DNA of 64,000 bases, taken from NCBI GenBank assembly GCA_963971425.1, contig OZ020517.1, forward strand, positions 12,898,501-12,962,500. The letters are read 5' to 3'. How positions within the stretch are numbered: position 1 is the stretch's first letter; each line of letters begins with the position of its first letter. A program made the position numbers and the translations under genes. Origin of the DNA: Bryoerythrophyllum caledonicum (taxonomy: Eukaryota; Streptophyta; Bryopsida; Pottiales; Pottiaceae). Positions 9,871 to 22,500 of the stretch are shown here, in pieces. The notes beneath the pieces are model-generated. The model was not told the origin of the DNA, ran no database searches, and was given only the letters and a program-made list of their open reading frames with translations.

Positions 9871-12660
9871 TGCTGCTGGCGGTATCGTAACATAGCAATT
9901 AGTTAGTATATGATATCAAAACTTTAGTAAGTATATGCTATGAGAATATAGCAATTACAACATTTACATATGTAGAGTTTAAAGTTGACATCAAAGAGAC
10001 TTACCATTTGCACTTAGAATATATATTTAGGGCTATACATATTTTTATATATTAAATACAAATTTGATAGAAATATATGAATATATTTATATATATTATA
10101 CTCTCTATATGTATGTTACTCTCAATATTTGTAAATATATTATACTCAATTTACTCTATGTATATATATTATACACTCTTATATACTTAGAGAATAATTA
10201 TACAAGTTTTTTAGATTGATACTATATATGTTTATAATATATAATAGAATTTATTGCATTCTTCCAAACTTGTATGAAGTCACTTGATCATATACTTTTT
10301 ATTATCCGTTCTTTATATTTAAAAAACGTATATTCTGATTTCTAGCTATATGTTATTATATTAATGTTAAGACATATATTTGAATAAATGAATATTGAAA
10401 TTATTGTTTATATAAAGTAATAATTATTTATAACTATATATGTATATATATATATATATATATATACATATACAATTTATCACTTTTAGTGTCATTTTAG
10501 TGTCATTTGGGGTATAATATAAATTCATTTCCTAAGTTTCAATACAACATATGAATTGTATGTATAATAATTGATACATACATATATTATATATAATTAG
10601 TAATGAATACATTTATATTTTAATGTATTCTATATATTTTAAAATAATTACATAATATAGCTATGAAATATTTGCATACCGATATGGAAATAATTTATGT
10701 CCTTATTAGTACTTATACATGTTTAAACAATTAAATCTAAATTAATGTATTTATATTTTTTTAAAACAATATATACATGTATACGTATGTATATATATTA
10801 GTATTTATATTTACTTATTTATATATGACTTTAATATTCACGTGTATGTCGATCATATCATGCATCCTAAGTAATTTTATACGTCCTAAATGAGATTTGA
10901 ATTGACAATGTATTTCAATTTATTAACTTCTCATAGTGTTATACTATACATATATACTATTGTTCCTTCATCATATTTCATACGTATGATATGATTCTAT
11001 TAAAACGCACTCATAATGACATTCTATTTAACTTAAATATTATTTCAAACTACTAACACTATATTTATAACTTTGGAATTTTCATAATTCTAAATGATAT
11101 CATTTCCAATATGGGATCTAATTTTCTTTTTCAAAAAAGCGTAGTATTTAATTCTTCTTGGTGTCTTAAATATATTTTAAAGTATAATATATATCTTTAC
11201 AATTTCTACAAATAACACTTGCATTTTAATACACCTGGCATAGGATATAAGATATATTTTAAAATTCCAATAATCTCGCCAAATTCAAAATATAAATTTT
11301 ATTGTGTTTATTGCATATAAAAATATATAATTGCTAATATATATATAGAATGTATATATATAGAATATATATATATATAGAATATATATATATATATATT
11401 CTATATATTTTTTAATATTTACATAGTATATTTATGCATTATTTGCATACGTATATATAAATAAATTAAGTCCTTATTAGTGTATATACATGTATAGTTT
11501 TAGAAAATTATATACATGTATACGTATGTTTATTTATATAGATATATATACTTACTTATTTATATATGCTTTTCATATCGACATCTATGTTGATTATATC
11601 TTGCATCTCATGTAATTATATACGTCCCAAATGAAGCCTTTAGATTTGAATTGAAACTACTCTCACATAACAACAAATTTAATTGTTGTATATTTGGAAT
11701 GTATCTAAATTTACTAACTTCTCATAGTGTATATGTATACACATATACTATTTTTTTTTCACCCTATTCAATATGTATGAAATGATATTATTTAAAATGT
11801 ATATATAATAACATTCTATTTAACTTCAATATTTTGCCTTACTTCTAACACTATATTTATAACTTTGGAATTTACATAATTCTAACTAATGTCATTTTCA
11901 ATATGGAATTTTTAAAAGTCCAAAAATCTCGCCAAATTCTCAATTTACATATTATTGTGTTTATTGCATATACAAATATATAAAATTTGTATTCACATGC
12001 GTCTAATAATGTATTGACTTTAATAATAAATATTAAAAAAATATAAATTATTTTACAACAATGAAAATATCCATATATATATATATATATGGATATTTAT
12101 ATAAATCTTAATATATATAGATATGTATAGATATATACATATACATATGATACACCTATATATATAAATATATATATATATATAGGTGTATCATATGTAT
12201 ATGTATATATATACGCATATACTTGTATATTTAATTTATCAAACAATTGAACATGTAGCCTATAAAGTGTAACAAAGACAATTATTTCATTACATGTTTA
12301 TCTACATATTCATTTATCAATAGTAATACATTTTTATAAAAATGATGAATTCTAAAGTATAGTAAGAGGTTGTATCGAATTCCCATTCAATTTTTTGCCA
12401 TCTCTACTATGTATAGACAAATATTTATGAAATGAATACGACATTATATGACTTGGTTAATACGGCCCTACAATAAACATTTATATATATTTTCATATTT
12501 TTATATTATAATTTTATATTCATTATTTTAATCAAATTTAATGTTAGTTTTTCTATATTGTCTATAAATATTCAAAAAGAAACTACAGAGTACAGTGGAA
12601 GTACTCTATTGTTTTTGTCTTATATTCATGCTATAATACATCTAAAAAAAGAAATATATT
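9871..12660. repeat. Very AT-rich block with an internal direct duplication and a perfect 36-bp inverted repeat
   Basis: The stretch is mostly A and T with many (TA)n runs (10440-10467, 11335-11410, 12075-12093). About 10625-11330 and 11398-11985 are diverged direct copies. Both contain, in order, GTCCTTATTAGT, TATACATGTATACGTATGT, a CATCCTAAGTAATT-like or CATCTCATGTAATT-like segment, AACTTCTCATAGTGT, ACTATATTTATAACTTTGG and ATCTCGCCAAATTC. A perfect inverted repeat has arms at 12131-12166 and 12175-12210 around an 8-base loop. I see no coding potential. Easily melted DNA next to repeated palindromes could serve as a matrix-attachment or origin-like region, but that is inference. Confidence 0.75.
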
Positions 12661-12676
12661 ACGTCCATGTATAGGC

Positions 12677-13610
12677 GTTCTGCACGAACACCAATATTTA
12701 GCGCAATTAAAATCTAAAAATAAACAAGTATTGCCGAAATGCTGGCATGTTGTGTCGAAACCAGAACCGGTTGCTATCGGTGTTCTGTTCAGAGCGAGGT
12801 GGTGTTCTGTACAGAACAAAGGGGTGTTCTGCACAGAACGAGGGGGAAGGGAGGGGGGAGGTCTGTTTGGAATGGTGAGAGCGTTGTTATGTACAGAACA
12901 CAATATTTGCATTTCCAGATTTCCCCATTCGGCACCGAACGAGGTCATAGTGAATTTGGAGATGGATTCTGCAGCAGAATTTATAATTTGAATTACCAGA
13001 TTTCTCCATTTGGCACCGAACGGTCATAGAGTATTTCGAGATGGATTCTGCAGTTGTCCAGTCATCCCTTTCTTAAGTTAAGCACTAATTTTGTTTTTTT
13101 ATCAAGTACTAATTGTTTTCTGTTGAATACCCTTAAGTAGGTGCTTCAGATTTGTGATTTCCAATAACTTGAGAATTCAGGTTCGGCACAGAACAGTCAT
13201 TAGCAAGAAAATAAAAAGTAGTTCCCTCAAATTTCCTGAGTTTAAAATTTTGACTAATCTGTTTGCATCAACATATCCCCTTTTATCATAAGTATATCAA
13301 TGTCAGGTTCTAATTCTCTCTACTAACCCTGCACCAAAATGTTAAACACAAAATATAATTTCAAACACCTAATTGACAACATTGACAAGTTTGAGAGGTT
13401 GTAATTCAGTTTTTACGGATTATAAACTACCCGTTCGGCACAGAATGATCAGAAACATAGCACCACTTGAATCTAAAACGAAGATCATCTCATCCAAATA
13501 TTCAAGTAGATTAAATGTTGACGTAGGTCTTGGGTGTCGTGATGATTGTTTACCAAGTCTGCAATAAAAAAATGCAATACTTTATATCTTGACCCGGTTC
13601 GGCAAAGAAC
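12677..13610. repeat. Palindrome cluster 3 with an orientation switch and a G-run
   Basis: Copies start at 12677, 12782, 12804, 12826 and 12886 in the GTTCTG orientation, and at 12927, 13008, 13181, 13433 and 13597 in the GTTCGG orientation. The copy at 12804 is the perfect palindrome GTTCTGTACAGAAC. The three at 12782, 12804 and 12826 are 22 bp apart, about two helical turns. The copies at 12927 and 13008 lie in an 81-bp direct repeat. Between 12839 and 12862 a purine run with several G-tracts could form a G-quadruplex. No gene is supported; open frames across this stretch are incidental. Confidence 0.85.
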
Positions 13611-14211
13611 TAGTATATCATGTCAAACACTAACTGTTGTATGTAAAGCAATATTCAGTAAACCACAATCTTGACAGGTTGAAGAAAACGTATAGCTCGT
13701 AGAGTCGTTCACAAATTTTCCATTGCAGTAATCTGCAAAAATATAAACAAGTATGTTAGAATTCGAATGCATAATTAGAATCTTTACAAACAATTTATGT
13801 AAACTGCAAGACCAGTAACAGTCATGATGTTATTCGAATGCATAATTGGAAAACTTACTAACTATTCAGGTGAAATACATTACACATTTAATTGAATGCG
13901 AACAGGTGTTTGTCAATTACCATACATAGTTGATATGTTCAACAACCATATTAGATAATAGCACTTACGCAGGTTTTGAGTTTCCTTTCAGTCTGATCCT
14001 TGATGCTTCCTGTTTTTATTGCGAGTGAAATTTGTGCCGCCTATATCATTGTTCAAGAATCTTCTCCTCATCTTCGGTTCGGAACATTCACCAACCATAG
14101 CTTCTTTCGTCGTATCTGCACATTCTATTCCAAATCAAGTTGCATAAATGACAATGAGCAGATCAAATTTTGAACTGAATCTATTTGTGCTAAATAGTTA
14201 TTTGCTGATTT
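13611..14211. other. Intergenic, no gene supported
   Basis: This is the 3' flank of the minus-strand RING-like gene. A weak half-site (GGTTCGGAACATTC) sits at about 14077. I see nothing else. Confidence 0.4.
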
Positions 14212-15408
14212 CTATTGTGTCTTTACATTTATATTGAGATGGCCTTCTAACATACCTGGCATTTTGTCAAGGCCTACGCTCCTCTTCCAATTTTCGGTGA
14301 AGGCTGTTTGACATTCCTTCTTTGCGCATCGATCTTCCACCCACGTCTGCATCACTATACACCAAGGATGATACGTGCATTGGCAAGGTGCCACAATGAT
14401 GTCCATGTGTGGGAATTCGCCATTGCACAATGCACACGGATTTATCGTGATCAGATTAGTGCTGTGGCTTGGTAATTCTTCTTGTACATGTTGACTCGGG
14501 CGCAGGTTCATGGGAAATCGAACCCGATCTTCCATCTTTTTGAGGACGCCTTTCAATCGATCCATATCTCCTTCAATATTCCCCATTACAGTCTGCAATC
14601 GATCCAGATCATTCAGGGCTTCAAGAATCTCACCCTTTGAGTCGACTAGGGCTATCTCCTTACGTTTGATTCCGCATTTCAGCTTGATGATCCGCTCCTC
14701 CTCCTTCACCATCCTCTCACGGATCTTCTTCGAAATCTTCTCGCTTCTGCTACCGACGGCTGACTTTTCCTTGCACTTGGCTAAGACCTCCTCTGCCTCC
14801 TGCAACTGAATCTTGAGCACCGACAATCGCTCCAGTAGTCTTTCTCTTTTGGCTCCCTCACTTGGATTTGTTGGTGATGCCATTCGTGAACTAATAAACA
14901 CGTGTGTGTTTCCATAATCGGCGTCTGCTTTGCCGTAAGCCACCCTCAAATCCACGATCTCTCCCTCGAGTTTTGACTTGGCCAGTTCGTAGTATGATAG
15001 TTTCTGCGAGTCTGCTCCAACATACTTTATCACATTTTCGCTCTTTTTGTCTGAGTTCTTGCTCATTCTCCATCTCTCCGATGCGTACTGGGCCCAGTTC
15101 ATTGGGTACCCATGGCAAACCTCTGAAACTATAGCTCGAGCTAAACTCTCAGAAATACACTCATTTTTTGGCATCTCACTAAACTGGTAAATAGCAGGAT
15201 ACAATTCCTCTGCACGTCGTTTCACTCTATCCGACTTAGCTCCTGGATAGTAATATCCTTTCAACTGCTGTCTTTCACCAAACATTCTGCGCAACTCCTC
15301 ATTCTGCACGTGGTTGCAATCTCTCGAAGGATCTAGCCCCCAGTTGGGCAATGACACCTCCAATGCAAACCACGGCTCCATCCCTCTCTCCACATTACCC
15401 CTCTCCAT
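14212..15408 (-). CDS. Coiled-coil protein with C-terminal RING-like zinc finger, single exon
   Basis: An uninterrupted frame of 398 residues runs from the ATG at 15408. The frame is open a little further upstream but has no earlier ATG. The N-terminal part is globular and rich in Trp, Tyr and Glu. A long heptad-like Lys/Glu/Leu region (about residues 165-310) is a likely coiled coil. The last 90 residues hold a Cys/His cluster with spacing C-x2-C-x13-C-x-C-x2-H-x2-C, then two more Cys five residues apart. That resembles a RING or RING-like fold with an unusual Cys in the third-ligand region. Such domains often bind E2 enzymes or act as protein-binding modules; no catalytic role can be read from the sequence. 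It lies at the edge of the palindrome-rich region and may be a further element gene, or an unrelated neighbour. The lack of introns contrasts with its neighbours. Confidence 0.65.
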   Translation of the reverse strand: MERGNVERGMEPWFALEVSLPNWGLDPSRDCNHVQNEELRRMFGERQQLKGYYYPGAKSDRVKRRAEELYPAIYQFSEMPKNECISESLARAIVSEVCHGYPMNWAQYASERWRMSKNSDKKSENVIKYVGADSQKLSYYELAKSKLEGEIVDLRVAYGKADADYGNTHVFISSRMASPTNPSEGAKRERLLERLSVLKIQLQEAEEVLAKCKEKSAVGSRSEKISKKIRERMVKEEERIIKLKCGIKRKEIALVDSKGEILEALNDLDRLQTVMGNIEGDMDRLKGVLKKMEDRVRFPMNLRPSQHVQEELPSHSTNLITINPCALCNGEFPHMDIIVAPCQCTYHPWCIVMQTWVEDRCAKKECQTAFTENWKRSVGLDKMPGMLEGHLNINVKTQ

Positions 15409-16553
15409 TGCTAAACACTCTGTCCTTGCTATCCTCACAAACAGTATTCGATGAAATGTGTATTGTATTCTCTAACTGTTAGACCTTGTTTTTCAGGTCA
15501 AATGAGTTGCGTCGCCATGGCCATGGCTATGGCTGGTAAGTGGATATGGCTGACATTGAACTTTCTTAATTGTTATCAATCATCACTCATTGTTGTTCCC
15601 CAGCAGCCGTTTTATTAACCTAAATTCGTCATCAAGTTGATTGAATTTGACACGTTGGTGTACCAGTCATCATTTCATTTGGAGTATCCTTTGATAGTTT
15701 TCAAATCGTTCATTAGTCATGGATGATTTCATCCTCATATATAGAACGAAACTGTCTTACTAAATAAAGTAATTCATCCGCTCATGGCTCATGAAAACCT
15801 GCTCATGGCTCACGTGCTCATGGCTCTATGCTCATGCTCTAGCATTCCCCCATATTACTGAATAAAGAACCTTGCTCACAATCGAGTACCGCAACAAAAG
15901 CGAAGCAGAAATGCAATGCAATGTAGATCTGGGGTTTAGGAACATGGGAAGTTCAAAGGAGATAGATGTTCCACATTTACAACACTCACTGAAGTCATTT
16001 ACCAAGCCATCCATCCTCCCATTTTGACACCAACTAATGACACGAACAGTGATTGACGATGGTGAATGGTGAAAGTAAGGAATGGTAGGATGACGAGGTT
16101 TAAGGTTTAGGGGATCGATGCGGCTGAGGTGAGTAGGGTCTGCACAGTACTACAGGAATCCAATGCTCGTATGACAAATGATTAACATTTACACTTCAAT
16201 GTGGCGATCAGGAACTAGATCTGCAAACACCTATATGAACACCTCTCTTTCTCTGTGACACAAAAGCGCGCAACTAATATACAGAAAAAACACACTCGGC
16301 TGATGGAACAAATCACCGCTAAAAACTGAACCATGGCATATGAATACACGTGAGCGAACTCTAAAATCTAGTACCATCCCTGCATAGCTCAGAAGTTTTT
16401 GACCCTGCCTACACCACAGTCAAAAATCACCTTCTCCCATGGGCGGGATCGTTGGAATCCGTTCCCAACTGCACCGCTCAGTTACACCGCTGTTGTCGTT
16501 GGTCAAAAATCAGCTTCTCCATCGCAATCTGAGCCTGTTCCAACCAATCCACA
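15409..16553. other. Intergenic between two minus-strand genes
   Basis: The stretch contains the upstream region of the RING-like gene and the 3' flank of the spatacsin gene. A short exon-like piece bounded by CAG and GTAAG (about 15497-15534, plus strand) encodes a Met/Ala repeat but has no partner exons that I can find. GCTCATGGCT is repeated several times at 15780-15840. No gene is supported. Confidence 0.4.
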
Positions 16554-19500
16554 CTACATGAGGGGGATGTACGTCCCGCCGTGGCCCTTGCGCAGAATCA
16601 ACGGCCCTGCGGAGTCCGGGACTTTATCCAGCACTTGCATACAGTTGTCGACGATGTCAGAGAATCCCGTCGCGACAGTGGCGAGCTGGACGCGTACTCG
16701 GATATCTCGCACCAGCTTCAGCAGGTACCTCATGGACTTGCCCAGGTAAGTTGTCTGTTGAAGAGGAGCTCCACCTGGAGTCAGCCATTTGGTGATGTGG
16801 TCCAGGTGATCCCCTCTTGCAGAGACCTCGGCGCGGTAGAAGCGAGCCAGCTCCATGAGCATGCTTGCTGGGAGCGGGAGCACTGCGACAAACTCGGTGA
16901 GGTACTGGTCGATGCGGCCCGATTGCAGCATCTGGTTCCAAAGGACAGGAACCCACTCTGCCGGTTGGTTCAGGTCGTATGCTTCGGCGACGATGAGCGC
17001 CTCCTGGAAGCGCGGCTGGTCCACCAGGCGACGCCTTGCATTCGTCTCGGTTAAGTTGAGCCAGGGGACCTCCGGCATGCGTAGCTGTAGAGACATCAGC
17101 GACGCTTGCGCGCAGCACATGCTCGTGCTCATGCCTGCAAACACAGGAATGTCATAAGTGTGAAGTCATAAAGCTGTAAAAGATTTGGATGTGGACCCAC
17201 CACTAAAAAGTAGGACACTTTTCGAGTGTCTTGAAACACAATTAAGACAACATAGTTCTAGGAGTGAGAATGCATACCAGCTGAAATATTTGCATACGCC
17301 TCTGCGGCTTCCACGTACAAGCGCATAGATTCTAACACCTCTTCACTGTGCTCAGGGTCGTTATGGTTGGCCCATCGCTCCACAGACTTGCGTGCCCGCA
17401 GTTGCAGTAGAATTGCCATCTCCTGCGGCATGTTGAAATGATTGTACACCTGCTTACCCAAATCCCAGAAACCAGTCCGCCAGTACCGCGTGAGAATCCC
17501 AATGTACGGGTTGATGATACCCCCAAAGGCAACATATAGAAATACTCTATTCAGATGACGTGAAATCCACAATTGCAGGATTATTGGTCCAAATTCACCA
17601 TACAGTACCTGGAGGAAGGCATCTTGGTCAAAAGCGTTGAAGCGTTTAAGAGCTGAAAGGACGGCCATGCAGAACCCACGAACCGAGACTGATGAAGCCT
17701 CGATGGCCAGATCAAAGAAAGGCTTCTTCTGGAGAAGAAGCTGCAAGCAACCGTGTTCGATCAACACATCCAGTATAAACCGGAGCCTTTGGAAATTGCT
17801 GACGCCCGTGACAAGCCGTGCAAGAAGATTGAATTCGTTTTCGACCACGTAGAGTTCCACGCGCGTGGAAACGAAGGAAACCAAAACATCGATCCCGTCC
17901 AGGCATGCAGACATTTCGTAGTAGTAATGTGCCAAGATGATGAGCTCCACCTGTACCATGAGCCAGAGCAAATGAGTATCTCTGAAGGAAGAACTAGAGC
18001 TCACTCGTTTCCTTCACATTCTGGCTATGCTATCATGGCTAGTAAGAGAAGTACTCAGGAGCAGCAGGAACCGTCCAGTACCTCGCACGAGTGTGGAATG
18101 TCACGGCCACTAATGACCAGGCGCATTAGTGCATGCCCAACTTCAGGTTCCACAGGGCAGAGCTGAGCCCATTCTTTAAAATCAGAGGACCTCCACAGGA
18201 GCGGAGCTGGACCCTCTTCCCTATAGGATGATTCCATAAATCCTCCGCGATGTGCTGCCAAAAGACCCTGAAAGCACGAAGTAACAGAGTCTATGTGAAG
18301 GACACTCTTACCGACAAAACAGGTATTAGTGGATGTGTATGAACCGCCAACATAAGACATGCATGGTTCGCACTATCTCAAATCATGGAAATGCTATCGA
18401 GTTTACCTTCATGAACGATTCAGCTAGGATTCTCGCAATAACTTGGGCTGGTATGGTGTGGGTATCCACCAACAGCTTCGCCTCGACGAGCGCCTCTTTG
18501 CCCTTGAACGAAAGAAGCTGCAGTAGCGAAGGAGAAGATTTGGAAGACGCTTCTGGATAAGAAAGGCCCAAGAAATGTCCGATCTGCGCAACTGCAGCTA
18601 TCCTTCGGCAATGGCCACGTCCGCACTTCTCTCGACACGCATTTGTCAATGCCTTCAGCACCTGCTCCCTCATCCAAGTCAATGTCACACCACATGAAAC
18701 CGGAACTAGTGGTGGTACCTACCAACATGTCGGCATGAACTATTGGCCAATCCTACCTTACCAGTGCCTAATACTTTTGTGGTGTAGATGACACCTGTTG
18801 CGTGACGACAATCTAAATATGTGTTTTGTTTTGGTCCAAAGTTGACCACAGTTCCTGGCTTATCATCAATAAAAAGCAAAAAAGCAAACCGTTCAAATGT
18901 GAGAAATTATACGTACCTGCATGGGAGTAGCTGTAGTAAAACCCTCGAAGAGATCTGAGGAACGAAGACACTCAACCACGGTTGGAGGAAGAAACCCGGG
19001 AATCACAGAGCCCTTTGCTGTAGGCATAGACAAAGTGGCAATCTTCTGAGCAGCCTCAACGAGCAGAAGCTCCAAAGGAACGTGTGAAGGGGCCAGCTTC
19101 TGCTGCAATTGTCTGGCGGCTGCGACCTGACCAACTTCCACAAGAGCCAAAACTGCTCTCTCGACTTCTCCTTCGCCCACTCGCTCTTCCCACCCTCTTG
19201 TTTCCTCGTCCGGAGCCGGATAATCATCCTCCATGAGGCGACCATCATCTCTGACTTGGATGTCCCTGGATCGACCTTCCACAACCGGAAGGCTGAGATG
19301 CCTGTTCAGGCTCTCTCGGTGGTCGCCGCTGCTGGAGCGGTGGAAGCTATCCCGGCGATCGAGGCTGCTTCTGCGACTGTCTTCCGGAGAACTTGGAGAG
19401 CCGTCATCTGTGGTGTCCAACTGAGTGCGTCTCAGCTGCTTAGTCCTTCGTTTCATCCTTGAAGCTGAACCGCTCCGTGAGCTGCTGACCTCTCCGATTT

Positions 19501-22500
19501 GAATGCTGCGTGAACGTGCCAACCCACGTCCGTTGTCGTCCACGGAAACGCCTGGCTGAGACCTTGTGTTGGTCCTCTTCAAATGACTGTCTACTCCTTC
19601 AACTGCGAATGCGGTGGAGTCTACGGGATTGGCAGGAGCAGGCTCTCCGTTTCGAAGCCCCACGGTTCCGAACACCCCGGACGGAGATGACCGTCCCAAC
19701 AGGACCGTCTCTTGGTCCCTGCCTGCCTGTGCCTCCACTTCTGCCTCCACTGCTAGAAGCCATATTCGAATCTCCAGCTCATGTAGCAAGTGCAGGGGAT
19801 AGATACTGGTATCAAGATACAGTCACACGTGAGCATTTCTTGGTGTTTTTGACTGAACCTGACTTGAGATGAAAATGACACGTAACCGTTGGCATGAATG
19901 GCTACATGGTATCACAGGATTTCAACACCACTCTACAACTCACGACAAGTGCATATCCACCTAGATTGTCTTTGCAGAAGAAAGGCTAAAGGACAAAATT
20001 CAGATTATTTAGAAGCTCGAAGAAGCAGATGAAAAATAATTAATTTACTTACGGAGAAGTGTTGTTGAACGAGCCACTGAGCCACTGAAGGGCCAACAGA
20101 AGAATACTATGTAATTCTGAGGTTGGCACCTGCCCCTCGACTGCATTTGCATGCTTCAGGAAAAACAGACCGGCCTGCATCATGAAAGGATCAATCCCGT
20201 TATTCCAGCTAGGAGAACATAAATTCTAAACACAGTAGAGAGTGTATAATCTACGTCTCAGGCAAATGAAAAACTGACAAAGTTCCAACCTGCAATGGAG
20301 GATACGAGTGCCTGGTAAAAAGCGCTTGGCAGTGACCCCAAAGTGCTGCACGCTCCTCTGGCACATCCCAGAGCAGCTCTTTCCATTCCTCGACCATTGC
20401 TTCTGCCTGCGATGTGAGCAGAGTAAATATCAGCAATCGGAAAAGAACCATAAGGCCTTGCAAATAACCAAAATCAACCCCATCATTCACGACGGGAGAA
20501 ACAGAAATCGTGAACGACCAGATTAATCCAACAAAGAAAATGAAATTTGAGGTCCAGATATTTCTAAAAGTTTTTTCAGATAAGACACTCCGTGCAACAA
20601 ATGATGCTAAGGAATTATAGCAAGATCTTAAATTCTGAGTGTAGCTCAAACTGGTGAAGTAGTTACCTGCGTCTCGGTTACATGATGAAGGGCAGAGCTT
20701 GTGCGCTGTGAACTGAGATCCAGCTGCCCTGCCCAACTCCGGGCTTCCTCCCACTGGCCATTCTTTTCTAGCTCCTCAAGCAATGCTTCGTCCTCTAGAT
20801 CCTTTGCATTGGCCACTAAGCCCGATCTTGAGCGTAAAGCTGGCTCTGCTAATTGCATCTTCCAATACATTTTGCGGAACCGAATGACTGCTAAGCCTCC
20901 GTCCCCAAAATCTGCAGCGGAAAGTATTTGCAGGAGACAACGGCGCTCATAAGGCGATGGGCATCCATCCAACATGGCATCTGCTGCTGCCACAGCCGCC
21001 GATGTTATCCAAACTGTGGAACTCTTCAGATATTTAGGATGCTGGAGTTGCTGCTTGCGTTGCTCATCTTTCAGACTTGCTGAAAAAGATGCCAATTGAG
21101 CTCCAGCTTCAGATATTCGCATCTGTGAAAACGCCTGTACAAATCTCCAACATAATTCAAGTAAGTGTTGCGTTTCACCACAATAGGCCTGGCGACTACA
21201 ACAGAATCTGCATGATGGTAGCATGATCGATTACACCAGCTGAACTATCCATCGATTCCTCACCAATGAGTAGGAGACTGCTCAACAAATTGTCCTCGCA
21301 TACTAGACCAGCTTGAACCTACTCTCTTAGAAAAAAAACAGCCTGAGAAATTGACTCACTACACACCTGCGATTCAATACCCTGCTTATCATATAGTCTC
21401 GACATTACGATTGAAGGACTGAAAACAATGAAAGTTGGTCATGATTAGCTAATATGCAGGTATGCAACACAACCAGTGGATGATCGAACTGACCTGCAAG
21501 AAGCGAATGAACGGCAAAAGCGGTGAGGTGGGAGTAAACAGCTCAAAAGCCCGAAGCAGGGGAACAAAACGTTGCTGCTCGCACAGAACAGCTACCATGG
21601 CTGCCAAAGATTCCTGCTCTTCTGCGGCAGTGGGAGCATACGAAGTAATCTGATTCTTCTGTCTTGCACTAAACTCCTGCACTAAATTATTAGTAGGCCT
21701 GAAATTTGCCTCCAGAGAAACCGTTTCTACAGAACCTTTCTGAGCTATTGTTACATCCTTCGGTGCAACACGACATTGCCTCTTGGAGCATCTCCGGTCA
21801 TAATCAAACGCGCCGGTATTGTTGTTCTCAAGCTGAGCATTTGTTGCTTCCACGGCAGCTCCCACAGATGAAGAAACATGAGTGAAAATATCATTCACCC
21901 GGATTGCAGAAGTTTCCCTGCCAAAAATAACAGTTTTTCATGTCAGTAACTTTGAAAGGGCCAACTCTCTCACAAAAGTAACTTAAGGTAACCTACGTGT
22001 TGCATCTGATTCTACCATAGAACAAGTGAGTCCTGCTTCATCTTGTAAAACTTAGCAAAGCTGTCTACAGTACACGCTTTCTCCAGGGAAATGAGCGACA
22101 GAATAGCAACAGAGGGTTGTATCAGTGCATGATGTGAATAAGATTGGAAAGATTAGAATGATAACAAACCTAGCCGCTGTAAGTTCCAGCCAAGTTGTCA
22201 AGCAAGATAAGGGGGTCACATCGGGAAGACAGGACGCAACAATAGCAAGCAGAGGCCACCGTAAGACTTTGGCTCTGCTCAAGAGTTCTCGGCCTGGTTG
22301 CTTTTCTGTCTCGCACTCTGCCAAAATAGAAAAGAGCTCTCCTGGCACTCCACCCTCAAAAGAAGTCGACATATCGCCTGTGAAGCCCACTGATAAGCAA
22401 TCAAGATAATTGAATATAAATTGCTCTGCATCATGAAGGTCATTAATATGTACAACTGTAGCTGAAATCTTTGTTTCAGAAGAAAAACACCTCATTGCCA

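Noticed and set aside
15497-15534. Tiny exon-like segment encoding Met/Ala repeats
   Set aside because: It has splice-like borders but no partner exons.
16379-16400. GCATAGCTCAGA tRNA D-arm-like string
   Set aside because: No T-arm sequence or cloverleaf follows at the right distance.
21560-21580. CACAGAACAGC half-site
   Set aside because: It is in a spatacsin coding exon and lacks the second arm; a chance match.
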